Shown: piece after piece, positions 14,959 to 24,855 of the stretch | How the letters are laid out: each line of letters opens with the position of its first letter | Numbering within the stretch: position 1 is the first letter of the stretch | Source: Mogibacterium sp. | Lineage (GTDB): Bacteria; Bacillota; Clostridia; Peptostreptococcales; Anaerovoracaceae | Direction of reading: 5' to 3' | Assembly: GCA_017512145.1 (NCBI GenBank) | Contig: JAFWHB010000033.1 | Location: forward strand, 1 to 64,000 | DNA length: 64,000 nucleotides | Notes under the pieces: model-generated | Seen by the model: the letters and a program-made list of their open reading frames with translations, nothing else | Databases searched by the model: none | What the model was told of the DNA's origin: nothing | Made by a program: the position numbers and the translations under genes

Positions 14959-17900
14959 TTACTTTCCTGAACCTGCCCTCTTGCGGCTGATCAGTACCAC
15001 ACCGCATCCGATCACGAGGAGCGATCCGAGGATGTAGAAGATCGTAGTGCCGATGCCACCGGTCATAGGGAGTTCCTGGCCGGAGCTATTTGTAACCGTA
15101 ACAGTCCAGATTCCTGTTTCAGGATCCTTGACGCAATCAAGCTGAGTTACAGTGCCATCTATTGAAGCTCCGACATTCTGGGCTTCGACGGTGATAATCA
15201 CATCTCCCTGCAGTGGTATGTACCCGGCAGGTGAAGTAGTCTCTGACAGATTATGAGAGCCGACATTCAGTTCGAATACTTTGGTCTCTCCATTTTCCTT
15301 GAGGAATCCATCACTGCCTGATGTGTAAGTAGTTCCGTTAAGTTTGAACTCTGCGCCTTCAAGTACAGCTCCGGCCATGTCAGTCTTCTTGACCATGACT
15401 TGCTGAGACTTTCTTGTGTTCGTTACCTTGATCGTAGTATCCAAAGTAATCTTGAATCTGTTGCGTACTGCTCCTTCGGTCGATTCAGGCTCAGGGTCAA
15501 ATGCCTGATCCTGTGGCTCGTCTTCACCTTCAACGTCTACCTTGTGTGTTGCTGAATAAGTTTTGTCAAATTCTGTCTCGCCAGCCTCGGTGACAGTGAT
15601 TATCGTTCCGTAAGGTACTTCGGTAATGGTTTGCGGCTGTCCTTCTGTAGAAGAAGTTGTCTGGCCGTGATACAGATTGACCGAGCCATTTACCTCTTCA
15701 CCCGATGTTTTCTGATAACGGTAACTGATTTCATAAGTTCTGGACTGTGCCTTGTCGGCATCAGAGCCACTGACTTCCTTAGTAATATCTACGTTGAAAG
15801 TCTTTACGCCCCATACAGCGAACATATCGTGGTATGGCTGCTTCTCATCAGCTGCAACTTCTGCAACATTAGTCCATGCCCAGTTTCCGTCATTGTCCTT
15901 GATATATGCCTGGAACTTGCCAGTTGCTTTGTCATATTTGAGGTACAGATCAGCATCATCAAGTGTGGTATTCTTCAATCTATCCACATCCGGTCTGACG
16001 TAGTCTCCCTGCTCGTATCCTGATTCAGGTTCTGTTATTCTTGCCCAGCCGAGGAACTTGTGGCCTTCATATTCGAAGGTATCTGCAGGCATAATCGGGA
16101 AGCCTTTGTTGATCTCAAGGAACTCACTCTGCTGGCCGTTGATTTCCTCAAAAGTCTTGACCATGTAGTCTTCATTTGTTCTAGGATCAGCGCCTGGCTC
16201 CGAATCGTTATTTGCGTACCAGTAGATATGTGTTGGCGTTGGCGACTGCTTCTTGCCATATTCAGCACGAAGTCTTACCGTATATCTCTTGTACTGTGTG
16301 TCAGTTGCCTCATGCTCAGGAATGTCCTCTTCCCTTGCATACGCCTTCAGTACCTCGAAGGTATCGCCAGGGTATACAATTACATCTTCACCCTGAGAAT
16401 CCTGAACATCGACATACTGATTCTGTTCATCATCCCATTTCTGAACGACCCAGTGCAGGAACTGCTCATCTTCGCTTAATGCATTTGATGCAGCTGCAGC
16501 AGTTGCTTCAGCTCTGTCAAGGTAGTATGTCAGCGGGTCGGTGTATATTATGGAACCGTTAGGGAACTGACCTTTGTCAAGTACAGCATCATACTCGACA
16601 TTGATGCCAGGTGCTCCGACGATTACTGATCTCCACTTAGCATAGAGATCTAACTTCTTATTAACCCAGAAACGGTTATTCGAACTATCCTTGTTTCCAG
16701 TTTCAGAAGGATTGCCGTAATCATCAAGCTCCGTATTCTCTGTCTTGCTGTAATCGACAAGCAATGGATTGCCATTGATATCTACAGTGTCATCACGAAG
16801 TACATAAGCATCAAAATTGAATGCATTTGTGAATCCCGGATCCGTATACCAGCCTATCAGCTCATAGTTGCCGCCATCACGAATTCCCACGACCTTGTGC
16901 CCGCCTGAAACCTTCTCGCCATAGCTGACACGATAGCTCATTTGCTGATCAGTCTGGCCCCACTCCAGGCTTTCCGATGTCGGGACATTCGGATGCATGA
17001 ATACTCTGTACTGCTTCTGAACCCATTTTGCATAAAGCTGGATACCGCCCTTAGGCATGGTCGAAGTATCAAAATCAAACGGCTGTGTACATGCATCGTC
17101 AAGGTACCAACCTGCGAATTCATATTCATCTAAAGTAGGTTTGTATTCGTTCTTCTGATCTGCAAGGCTCGCTCCATAGTAGATATCGCCTGATTCATGG
17201 ATATCCTTACGAATAGCCTCGTCCAAAACGTTTCCATTACCATCTACATATCTGCCATCGTTGTAGACGATCTTGTACTTATCACGAGTGTAGAAGAAGT
17301 AGATTGACTGATCCTGCGTAGTGCTTGCTATATAGTATTGACCGCTCAGTCCGGAAACTGAATGAGGAGAAAGCGCCTGTCCATTGACAGTCTCAGCAGC
17401 AACTGATTTAGTAAATCCTTCCAGCTCAATAAAGTCTTCCTCAGTTACACCGTTATAACGAGCCCTGACAGTGTTGTGTAATACGTACCTTACACCGCCT
17501 CTAGTTACGATGTTCGTTGTATCCGACGGGAGCGCCTCTACATAGTAATACATCGTCTTCAGAGGTCGTTCTGCCCTATCAATATTGAAAGTTATATTCT
17601 CATCAGGCATAGTCTCGACATGGACCATTACCTCAGTCCAGCCCTGACTGTTATCCTGTGGATCCCATCTTTCACCATTGTTGTACGTTATTCCATTGTC
17701 ACCAACTATAGGAAAATTAGAGGCAATGTTTGCCCCGTATCTGGCAGTTATTGTTTTTACTGTACTATTCTGTGTCCTTGTATATCTGCTGCCAGTATAT
17801 CTGGTCCATGTCAACTGAGTGTTATAATTCTCCGCAGCATAGTATGTAGTATTGGTACTTGTCGGATCGACTGTATTGTCCCAATAAGTACTGAACCAGC

Positions 17901-20439
17901 CGTTAGCGCGATAGTACACTGCCGTTCCTGCAGGAACTGGAGTACCATCGCTATAGGCAAGATAATATCTCGTATTACCGTTTGAAAGTCTTACGTAAGT
18001 ATCCCCGACCTTTCCGTAGTTCCCATTATTATTCTGAGTATATCCATATGCTGGATTATCAGAATCCACGAACGATAAGGTGTATTCATTCCTGTCATAG
18101 TAAACATTTACAACAGCATTTCCTTCAGGAGTGATGGTCACATTCTGATCGAACTCTTTGAGATGGAATCCGTCATACCTATAGTTAGCGCCATTGATTC
18201 TGGCATATGTATTGTTACCGTTTCCTTGCTGGCTTACTGAATTAACGGTGGTATTAGTATTTCCTGTTAACGGGATGCTCTCTATGAAGTCGTACTTATC
18301 CCCAGTTGTCTGCTGCTGCCAGATGATGACTGTGTATGGCGCTGTTGCAACAGGCGTCCACTTAGCATACAGTGTCGTTCTTCCAGAGATAGTATTGCCA
18401 AATGTGAACTGCTGACCTGTTCCTTCTGGATTGGTGTACCATCCGGCGAATTCGTATCCCAGTCTTGATGGATTGTCCGGTCTTACGGTTACATCATTTG
18501 TCTTAATGAACTGTGGAGGTGTATAAGTTGCTCCCTTACCGTTCTCCATGAAGCTCAACCAGAAACCAGTCGCAGGGTTAGGTCTGAAGACTACACTGCC
18601 ACCCGAAATCTGTATTGTTGTTCCGTTTGGAATAGGTGTGTTACGTGCAATCTCAACTCCGTCAGCGTTTGTGACCAAAGCATTAGAGCCGACTTCAAGT
18701 GGTTCCCAGTACCAGCCTTCGAACTTGGCGTCTTCTGACTTTGGTGTGTATTCCTGATTTACAAGATAGGTGGCTGTATTACCACCTGTGATCAGAGCTT
18801 CTGAATGAACCATGCTTCCGTCTTCATCTTTGAATGAAACAGCGAAAGTCTTGAACTTCATTGCATAGAACTTGATCGTTTCATGCTCTGTTATAGTTCT
18901 TGCCTCAGCCCATGCTCTGATGTCTTGTATTGTCATTGCCTTGCTGACATCATCGGTCGTATATGCCGGCATTGCATAATCATTGTCTGGATCTCCCATG
19001 ATCCAGCCTTTGAACAGCTCGCCTGTCTCCATTGTTCCGGCGCCCGGATCATAGAGAATATGTTCGATTTCTTCTGCTGTATCGCTGTTCTTGACGATCA
19101 TGCTGGCGATTTTAGTTGTGTCGTCATAGAACTCAACGGTCATCCTAGCGTTTTCGCCTTGATCACCAGTATCCACTACCGCATATACCGAGAATCCATC
19201 TGCGCTGAACTTAACGGTGTCTCCGCTGACTTTGCTGTCTACGAGGTCTGCTTTGTTCTCGTCTGCGAAGTGGAGTACCTGTGTGCTCTCGGCGAGGTTG
19301 TCGCTGCCTACGAGCTGGATGGATACATTAACTGGGTTTGCAATCTTGACTTCTTCATCGCCGTTCTTGATGGTGATGTCGAAGAATTTGGTGTCTGCAA
19401 GCTCATCTGCGGACTTGCCCAGCTTGCTTGCTGTCTTCTCAAGATATGCATCATAAGCGTCGCCTTTGAGCTCGGATACTTCGAGGGTCGAGCCGTCAGG
19501 GATGCCTGCGTCTTTGTTGTATTTAACTGTTACTTTATATGTCTTGCCATCTGCTACGATGGTCTTCTCGAGGGTTTCGACTTCTACTACTGCGACTTTG
19601 CTGATGCCCTCTGTCTCGAATGAGGCCTCGGTGACGTTGGACTTCTTACCAGCGGATTCTACTTTGGTTTCAACTTTGTTATCTTCTGCATCGAGAACTG
19701 CTGCCTTGTTCTCGGCATCGAATGTCAGGACGCGAACGTTGTCTGCGTCTTCTACTTTGACTCCTTCTTCGTACTCGATCTTGACGTTGAACTTGGAATC
19801 GGTCTTGACGGACTCGCCTTCTGCCTGGAGAGACATGTCATAGACTTTGATCTCTTTGATGTCCTTGACATACTTGTCGTCATCCTTGAGTGCGGTGAGT
19901 GCTGCTTCGCGGTACTCTTTCAGTTCGTCTGTATTGTCACTGACCTCTGCGACCTGGAGCTCGGTGTTAGCCGGAACCTCGGTCTTGTTCTCGGTTGTTG
20001 CCTGTACAACAAAGCCCTCACCCTCGGCGGTCAGTCCGTCTTCTGAGGTGAGTACTTTGACATCTGCAGACTTAGCGTCACTTGATGTGGTCTTCTCGGA
20101 CTTGTCAGCATCGGCTGCATCGTCTTTGGTATCGGTGTCTGTGCTGTCCTTGTCTTCCGCATCGGTCTTAGTGTCACTGTCGTCCTTGACATCCGCAGTG
20201 GCTTCTGCGGTCTCTGTCTCAGCAGCGTCCTCGTTCTCTGCAGCTGACTCAATTGCAACCACATCAATACCGCCCTGCCTGACAGCCTCGTCCTTCTCGA
20301 GTGTGAAGGCCGGGAGTATCAGGAGGTAGGTCGTGACGAACACGACAAGGACCGCTAGCGTCATGACCAGCGACCGCATGTTCATCTTTCCTTTGAGGAA
20401 CGCCGCCAGCGCCCTCAATTTGTCTGGAGTTTGCCTCAT
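14959..20439 (-). CDS. LPMTG-anchored giant adhesin with InlB-type repeats
   Basis: 1826 residues. A long N-terminus is followed by a membrane segment ending in LPAFTLEK (about 22-48) typical of large clostridial surface proteins. Then comes an Asp/Thr/Lys-rich low-complexity stretch (about 70-130) and two beta domains containing YKVTVKYNKDAGIPDGSTL-like segments. A long array of InlB/Listeria-Bacteroides repeats (about 580-1240) carries the GYEFAGWYTNPEGTG pattern ending in LYAKW. A Cna-B/SpaA tail precedes the sorting signal LPMTG near 1793 and a terminal RKRAGSGK. InlB repeats are common in adhesins. It heads the pilus operon, followed by the coiled-coil gene, lepB, pilin and sortase, so it is likely the pilus tip or a co-anchored adhesin. 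Confidence 0.9.
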   Translation of the reverse strand: MRQTPDKLRALAAFLKGKMNMRSLVMTLAVLVVFVTTYLLILPAFTLEKDEAVRQGGIDVVAIESAAENEDAAETETAEATADVKDDSDTKTDAEDKDSTDTDTKDDAADADKSEKTTSSDAKSADVKVLTSEDGLTAEGEGFVVQATTENKTEVPANTELQVAEVSDNTDELKEYREAALTALKDDDKYVKDIKEIKVYDMSLQAEGESVKTDSKFNVKIEYEEGVKVEDADNVRVLTFDAENKAAVLDAEDNKVETKVESAGKKSNVTEASFETEGISKVAVVEVETLEKTIVADGKTYKVTVKYNKDAGIPDGSTLEVSELKGDAYDAYLEKTASKLGKSADELADTKFFDITIKNGDEEVKIANPVNVSIQLVGSDNLAESTQVLHFADENKADLVDSKVSGDTVKFSADGFSVYAVVDTGDQGENARMTVEFYDDTTKIASMIVKNSDTAEEIEHILYDPGAGTMETGELFKGWIMGDPDNDYAMPAYTTDDVSKAMTIQDIRAWAEARTITEHETIKFYAMKFKTFAVSFKDEDGSMVHSEALITGGNTATYLVNQEYTPKSEDAKFEGWYWEPLEVGSNALVTNADGVEIARNTPIPNGTTIQISGGSVVFRPNPATGFWLSFMENGKGATYTPPQFIKTNDVTVRPDNPSRLGYEFAGWYTNPEGTGQQFTFGNTISGRTTLYAKWTPVATAPYTVIIWQQQTTGDKYDFIESIPLTGNTNTTVNSVSQQGNGNNTYARINGANYRYDGFHLKEFDQNVTITPEGNAVVNVYYDRNEYTLSFVDSDNPAYGYTQNNNGNYGKVGDTYVRLSNGNTRYYLAYSDGTPVPAGTAVYYRANGWFSTYWDNTVDPTSTNTTYYAAENYNTQLTWTRYTGSRYTRTQNSTVKTITARYGANIASNFPIVGDNGITYNNGERWDPQDNSQGWTEVMVHVETMPDENITFNIDRAERPLKTMYYYVEALPSDTTNIVTRGGVRYVLHNTVRARYNGVTEEDFIELEGFTKSVAAETVNGQALSPHSVSGLSGQYYIASTTQDQSIYFFYTRDKYKIVYNDGRYVDGNGNVLDEAIRKDIHESGDIYYGASLADQKNEYKPTLDEYEFAGWYLDDACTQPFDFDTSTMPKGGIQLYAKWVQKQYRVFMHPNVPTSESLEWGQTDQQMSYRVSYGEKVSGGHKVVGIRDGGNYELIGWYTDPGFTNAFNFDAYVLRDDTVDINGNPLLVDYSKTENTELDDYGNPSETGNKDSSNNRFWVNKKLDLYAKWRSVIVGAPGINVEYDAVLDKGQFPNGSIIYTDPLTYYLDRAEATAAAASNALSEDEQFLHWVVQKWDDEQNQYVDVQDSQGEDVIVYPGDTFEVLKAYAREEDIPEHEATDTQYKRYTVRLRAEYGKKQSPTPTHIYWYANNDSEPGADPRTNEDYMVKTFEEINGQQSEFLEINKGFPIMPADTFEYEGHKFLGWARITEPESGYEQGDYVRPDVDRLKNTTLDDADLYLKYDKATGKFQAYIKDNDGNWAWTNVAEVAADEKQPYHDMFAVWGVKTFNVDITKEVSGSDADKAQSRTYEISYRYQKTSGEEVNGSVNLYHGQTTSSTEGQPQTITEVPYGTIITVTEAGETEFDKTYSATHKVDVEGEDEPQDQAFDPEPESTEGAVRNRFKITLDTTIKVTNTRKSQQVMVKKTDMAGAVLEGAEFKLNGTTYTSGSDGFLKENGETKVFELNVGSHNLSETTSPAGYIPLQGDVIITVEAQNVGASIDGTVTQLDCVKDPETGIWTVTVTNSSGQELPMTGGIGTTIFYILGSLLVIGCGVVLISRKRAGSGK

Positions 20440-20786
20440 AATTAAACCCTCGTCTTTAAGTATCTACGGAAACGGCTTAAGTGTGCAGAGTCATATGGTC
20501 TTCAGATCCACACAGCAACAAACCGTTCGAATAGTCCTAAATTAGCGAAAAGCGCTACAAAAATGCATTAATATACTGAGCAACAAAAGCGCAAATCTGC
20601 TCAATATAAATTTACCACGAGTTAAGATAAAATGCTAATCGAGAGCCTCCTGAGCTACCATTTTTTATGATAAAACAAGCTAATATTATGTATTTATTTA
20701 CATACTCTTGTTCTTTTTTGTTGTTTTTCATAAGCCTAACAAAGGGACGGTTCTCCCGTCATATTCTGGCTATAGAAGAATGAAAA
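20440..20786. other. Leader region of the 1826-residue adhesin
   Basis: A/T-rich non-coding DNA. It carries GCTACAAAAATGC (20554-20566) and GCAACAAAAGCGC (20580-20592), 26 bases apart, matching the 13-mer at 5733 before the other giant adhesin. GGGACGGTTCTCCCGTC near 20744 is a short palindrome. Leftward promoter hexamers are not convincing. Confidence 0.4.
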
Positions 20787-20810
20787 GAGACCGGCCGCTC
20801 GGCCGATCTC
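20787..20810 (-). terminator. Rho-independent terminator after the sortase-like gene
   Basis: GAGACCGGCC pairs with GGCCGATCTC (10 bp with one G-U) around a GCTC/GAGC tetraloop. On the minus strand it is followed by TCTTTTC. It ends the transglutaminase/sortase-like operon. Confidence 0.8.
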
Positions 20811-20863
20811 CCCTATCATTTTCATTATTCTATTTTGCACTATATCGACAAACCTGACAGATT

Positions 20864-21436
20864 TCAGATTGCGTTCGAGCAGCCGACTACGAAGTATGTG
20901 TCGCCGTCGGTTTCATAGCAAAGCTGCATGTCGTTGTCTCCTGCGTCCCATTTCTTGAGATGGTACTGGGTGGTGACATTGTAGTTGTAGCGGACGCCGT
21001 CGATATCAGTGAAAACGACTTTGTCGCCTGGCTTGAGGCTGGCGATCTTGCGGAAAATGTCATCGCGCCCTCCGATGATCTTGAAATTGCCCTGGACCGG
21101 CGAGCCATCCAGCCATGCAGCAAAGTAAGGCTCTTCGATGCCTTTGTCCGTGACCGGTGCCATGATATCAAGCGCCGGGATCTCAATGACTCCGACGATA
21201 TCCATGCCATCGATAGATATTGCCGCCAGAGGATCTCTTCCGAGGCCTCGCTCGACGCCTGTGTCCACGCCAAGTCCCGGGATCACCCTCTCGAGACTCG
21301 ACATGACGCCTTCCGCCTTGGCATCACCTTGCGTGCCGCCATATATCCGGTAACCGGCATACCCGGCCGCAGCCAGAATGATCACCAGCACCAGGAGCTT
21401 CACTATTCTATTGCCATTCTTACTTCTTCTTGCCAC
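20864..21436 (-). CDS. Degenerate sortase-fold protein lacking catalytic His and Arg
   Basis: 190 residues. An N-terminal membrane helix (11-28) is followed by a sortase-like core: VGVIEIPALDIMAPV matches the first strand, and LKPGDKVVF with the following beta strands matches the middle. At the place of the catalytic SGHR/AGHN motif the protein has IIGGRDDIF (122-128), so Gly replaces His. Cys186 in VVGCS is kept, but the protein ends four residues later, so the strand with the catalytic Arg is missing. I see no frameshift that would restore it. It lies 6 bases below a secreted transglutaminase. Probably a pseudoenzyme or binding protein, or a thiol enzyme of changed mechanism. Confidence 0.7.
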   Translation of the reverse strand: MARRSKNGNRIVKLLVLVIILAAAGYAGYRIYGGTQGDAKAEGVMSSLERVIPGLGVDTGVERGLGRDPLAAISIDGMDIVGVIEIPALDIMAPVTDKGIEEPYFAAWLDGSPVQGNFKIIGGRDDIFRKIASLKPGDKVVFTDIDGVRYNYNVTTQYHLKKWDAGDNDMQLCYETDGDTYFVVGCSNAI

Positions 21437-21442
21437 TATCTG

Positions 21443-23581
21443 CTATTTTGATTTGATTTTCTTAGTCTTCCAGACCGATACATGCTTGCCGTCCGCTGCG
21501 TTCTTATACGCTCGGACTCTGACGTAGTATGTTGTCTTTGACTTGAGGCCCTTGACGACCTTGGACGTCTTCTTCTTGCTTGCAGTTGTGCTCTTGACGA
21601 TCTGCGTGAAGTCCGGATCCGCCGCAACCTGGATCTCGATGCCCTGGATCTTCTTCTTATTCTTCTTGCTGACCTTCTTCCACTTGACAGTTACCTTCTT
21701 CTTAGCTGCCTTAGGTTTAGAGATTTTTACTGTCGGCAAATCGACTATCTCGACCGGCAGAGCCTGAGCCTGTACCTGAGCAGCAGCCGGAGCCACCGCC
21801 GATTCAGAGCCAGATGTGTCCTCGGCAGGTTCAGATGTCTTCAAAGGTGGGATCACTTCCTCTTCAGTATGGGACGGATCGTTCTTGCATGTCCTTACCT
21901 TGAGGCCAGGTTCATAGTCCGTCGCTTCTTGTACGACTACCCATTCATCCCAGTCGTGACCAAGCGCTGCAACCGTCACATCCTCTGTATGTGTCCCAAA
22001 GGTTTCATTCCAAAATGTTACGGTGTACCTAGTCAGACCGTCTTCTGTGCATGTCGGTTCTGTGATTACCTCAGAATTGTAGTAGTGTGTCTCTTCTATA
22101 ACGCGCTGGTCACATTGCGGATTCATGCACACGATGTACGCTCTTGCCTCTTCGGATTTAGTAATCCACTCATATACAGGGCCTCTATAGTCGTGAACAT
22201 GCTCGCGGAGCTTTATGGGCATCCAATAATACTCTTTGCCCTCATATGTCACCGTGAAAGTTTGATAGTCTGATGTGTCTATTGCCTCAGCTGCTTCATT
22301 AAGCAGATCCAGAGTCGGAGCCAGAACGCTGACGTAGTCACCTGCGCGCAAAGCTTTTGCTTTGACAGTGGAGGCGAATGCATTAAGGTCGGTGCTTCCA
22401 TCGTAATAGAATCCGCCCTTCTTATAGTAGGTGCCTTCGAACGAATCGTTATATGGTCCCGGAGTATCATAGGTCCAGTCAGCATCGGATACTATGACTT
22501 CATCTTTGACATGCAGAGCTTCAAAATCTGACGCCGGCATCCCGAAAAATTTATATGTGTACCCTTTATCTGCTATGTCATCATAGGGACTCGTATCTGT
22601 TATATCATCCCAGGTTAAATCCATATAGAGGTATGTTTCGCCGCCATCGACAGAAACCGCATTCCAAGCGTGCTTTGAGTTTCCACCACTTCCACCATTG
22701 CCGCCATAACCGACAATATAATAATTCGGAATTCCCATATAGTTCATAATCAGCGCAAAGGTATCCGCGTAGCCCTCACATACGACAGCTTTATGAACTG
22801 GATCAAAAGTCCCATGCACACTGTGTGCCCACTTATTCCATACAGCGTAATGATTGTTATAGTAAGCGTAGTCGACATCATTGACGATCTTGTCGTGTAT
22901 GATCGCAACCTGCTCCAATGTATCGGTCTCGGTTCTTGCCAGATCCACATACGACTTGACTCCGGAATCTATCATTTCATTGATCTGCTGCCTTGTGCTG
23001 CCTAAACTGTACTCTTCATATGTGTATGGAAACAGGTATGTGGAATTGTGAAATACGTTAGGACACATCCAGTAGTAACCTGGATGATCACGGTCATAAG
23101 CAACATAAGCCTCAAACGCGTCGTTTACATCCGTGATTCCAAGCTCAGCATAATTGATTACGCCAAGTGAATAGCTAGTAATAGGAGTATCAGATTGAAC
23201 ATCAAAATCCGTATCCATAAGTCTAGTCTCTGCAATATCGATCAAATCGTAAAGCTGACGTTGTGCATCCGTCTGAAGACTATCATATGCCACTGTAGAA
23301 ACTCCCTGAGTAATCACGGAATCATAGTATAAAGACTCAGCTCTGCGAGCCTTTTTCTTCTGCGGTGGAACGGCCGGAACCTTGAGATCCTCCGGGACGT
23401 CTATGTCATCCGAAATACGTATCATTTCAGGTATATCTACACCGCCAACCGGCATCGCCGTCTCAGATGCAGATTCCGAACCAAGTGCATAAGAAGGCTG
23501 CGGCACAGACACCAAGCCAATTGCAAGAATCAAAGACAGGACCCATATTAAACAGCGATCCGATGATTTTTTAATCTTCAT
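21443..23581 (-). CDS. Secreted transglutaminase-like protein with Lys-rich Fn3-type domain
   Basis: 712 residues. The signal peptide ends near SYA (32). The central domain (about 215-335) is a transglutaminase/protease fold with the full triad: Cys268 in VVCEGYADTF, His304 in SKHAWNAV, Asp321 in MDLTWDD. A Gly-rich loop (GYGGNGGSGGN) precedes the His. Middle parts carry CxxC-like repeats (VCMNPQCD, HTEDVTVAALGHDWDEW) often seen in clostridial surface proteins. The last 95 residues are a very basic fibronectin type III-like domain. It has no LPXTG, so it is secreted or held by the basic domain. Relatives cross-link or cleave proteins or peptidoglycan; the substrate is unknown. Co-transcribed with the degenerate sortase. 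Confidence 0.85.
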   Translation of the reverse strand: MKIKKSSDRCLIWVLSLILAIGLVSVPQPSYALGSESASETAMPVGGVDIPEMIRISDDIDVPEDLKVPAVPPQKKKARRAESLYYDSVITQGVSTVAYDSLQTDAQRQLYDLIDIAETRLMDTDFDVQSDTPITSYSLGVINYAELGITDVNDAFEAYVAYDRDHPGYYWMCPNVFHNSTYLFPYTYEEYSLGSTRQQINEMIDSGVKSYVDLARTETDTLEQVAIIHDKIVNDVDYAYYNNHYAVWNKWAHSVHGTFDPVHKAVVCEGYADTFALIMNYMGIPNYYIVGYGGNGGSGGNSKHAWNAVSVDGGETYLYMDLTWDDITDTSPYDDIADKGYTYKFFGMPASDFEALHVKDEVIVSDADWTYDTPGPYNDSFEGTYYKKGGFYYDGSTDLNAFASTVKAKALRAGDYVSVLAPTLDLLNEAAEAIDTSDYQTFTVTYEGKEYYWMPIKLREHVHDYRGPVYEWITKSEEARAYIVCMNPQCDQRVIEETHYYNSEVITEPTCTEDGLTRYTVTFWNETFGTHTEDVTVAALGHDWDEWVVVQEATDYEPGLKVRTCKNDPSHTEEEVIPPLKTSEPAEDTSGSESAVAPAAAQVQAQALPVEIVDLPTVKISKPKAAKKKVTVKWKKVSKKNKKKIQGIEIQVAADPDFTQIVKSTTASKKKTSKVVKGLKSKTTYYVRVRAYKNAADGKHVSVWKTKKIKSK

Positions 23582-23796
23582 GAAACAATACCCTTTCGCC
23601 TAACGTCAGAGACTCCAATATAATTTAGTTAGTAATAGTTAATAATACTATTTATAACATAATAATAGTTCTGGGAAATATCATTTATCCAAAAAATATT
23701 GTCAGCGAGAAGCTCCCTTCTCCCTTGTGTGAACCTAGAAAGAAATTAAACAGAAACCTTAATACCAAAACAAGGAGCCATATGCAGGAGCAATAT
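23582..23796. other. Upstream region of the transglutaminase operon
   Basis: A/T-rich DNA with many TAATA repeats near 23624-23670 on the leftward promoter side. I could not choose a specific promoter. A weak plus-strand frame (ATG at 23780 after AAGGAG) runs into the antisense of sipW and is not credited. Confidence 0.3.
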
Positions 23797-23829
23797 CAAA
23801 AAAAGAGGAAGGCAGAGATGTTCTCTGCC
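23797..23829 (-). terminator. Terminator of sipW
   Basis: GGCAGAG (23811-23817) pairs with CTCTGCC (23823-23829) around a 5-base loop. On the minus strand it is followed by TTCCTCTTTTTTTG. It lies about 110 bases past the sipW stop. Confidence 0.8.
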
Positions 23830-23935
23830 CCTATGAACTCAATTGTCCGCAAATGCCCGCATCCTTACTTGCGCGGTCAGTTGCCGGTTCAGTTTTTCTC
23901 GTCCGACTTGCAGCCGGCCGTAGTCTGCTGTCTTC

Positions 23936-24739
23936 TTAGATCTTCTTGCGCAGTCTGCTGCCGACTTCTGTAAGCAGGTAGCCCGCCAGGATGATCATCA
24001 CCATAGCGATCTTACCTGTTGTGGTCGCGATTGGTGATGCAATGTATCCGAACTTCGGAACATGCTTGACGACTATGCCCACAACATTATTGTACATAAC
24101 CGGACTGAGGTCGTTGTTCTCGTTAGCATCACCCTTGGTTATGATCTCGCCTGTCTCAGTGTTGTTCTCGACCACCCTGTGTGTGACCGGAATCACATCA
24201 TTAGCTGCACCGTCGGTAGCTCCATTCATAATCGCATTGGTCGTATAGAAAACGATCACATCGCCAGGCTGCAGGGTCTTCGGATTGACCTCCTTGGAAT
24301 AAACCATACTTCCGACCGGGATCTCCGGCTCCATACTGCCTGATACAACTACGAACGACTTGAGCCCTGTGAGGCTCGGAAGTGCCAGAGCCAAACTGAT
24401 AACTATCGCAGCCAGCATTATTACTGTTCCGATGAAGTTCAGGAACTTGCCAAATGGGGTGACGCGGCCCTTCCTTTTCTTCTTCTTGGTGGTGCTGCCA
24501 TTATCTTCCTTCCAGAACTCAGGATCTGCACCCTTTCTGGCATGCGCACCGCCAGTCTGCGCCTTATCTGTCCGTCCTGTCTGCGCAGCCTGTACACGCT
24601 TTGCGTATTCGTTCTCACTGCTCTCATCTACAGCAAAATCGATCCGCTCGACCGGTCTGCTGACGTCTTTGACTTTGTTCTTATTCTTATTGCCCTTCTT
24701 TGCAGCCTCTTCAGCTGCATGGCGCTCAACCCTGCTCAT
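23936..24739 (-). CDS. sipW: SipW-type signal peptidase I
   Basis: 267 residues. ER/archaeal-type signal peptidase using a Ser-His pair rather than Ser-Lys. A long charged cytoplasmic N-terminus (1-95) precedes a membrane helix (about 100-120). The core has catalytic Ser135 in VVSGSMEPEIPVGS and His187 in PVTHRVV where Lys would stand in ordinary LepB, then TKGDAN near 201-206. A second helix near 240-258 closes the protein, as in Bacillus SipW. The likely substrates are the SipW-type fibre proteins at 8289 and 7584, although they are 13 kb away. Monocistronic, with its own promoter and terminator. Confidence 0.92.
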   Translation of the reverse strand: MSRVERHAAEEAAKKGNKNKNKVKDVSRPVERIDFAVDESSENEYAKRVQAAQTGRTDKAQTGGAHARKGADPEFWKEDNGSTTKKKKRKGRVTPFGKFLNFIGTVIMLAAIVISLALALPSLTGLKSFVVVSGSMEPEIPVGSMVYSKEVNPKTLQPGDVIVFYTTNAIMNGATDGAANDVIPVTHRVVENNTETGEIITKGDANENNDLSPVMYNNVVGIVVKHVPKFGYIASPIATTTGKIAMVMIILAGYLLTEVGSRLRKKI

Positions 24740-24782
24740 ATATATTCCTTTCGAAAGTTCATGCTAATCACTATTGGTTCCA

Positions 24783-24811
24783 ATTATACAGCCGCACAAT
24801 AAATCTTACAA
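24783..24811 (-). promoter_or_regulatory. Promoter of sipW
   Basis: On the minus strand: TTGTAA (24811-24806), 17 bases, TATAAT (24788-24783) preceded by TG (extended -10). It lies about 45 bases before the ATG. Confidence 0.65.
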
Positions 24812-24855
24812 ATATTTAGAGCAATCTAATCGCATGCGGTAGGGTCCGCCCAGCA

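Noticed and set aside
23780..23973. Possible small plus-strand gene after AAGGAG at 23780
   Set aside because: It crosses the sipW terminator and continues antisense to sipW; the Cys/Leu-rich end is implausible.
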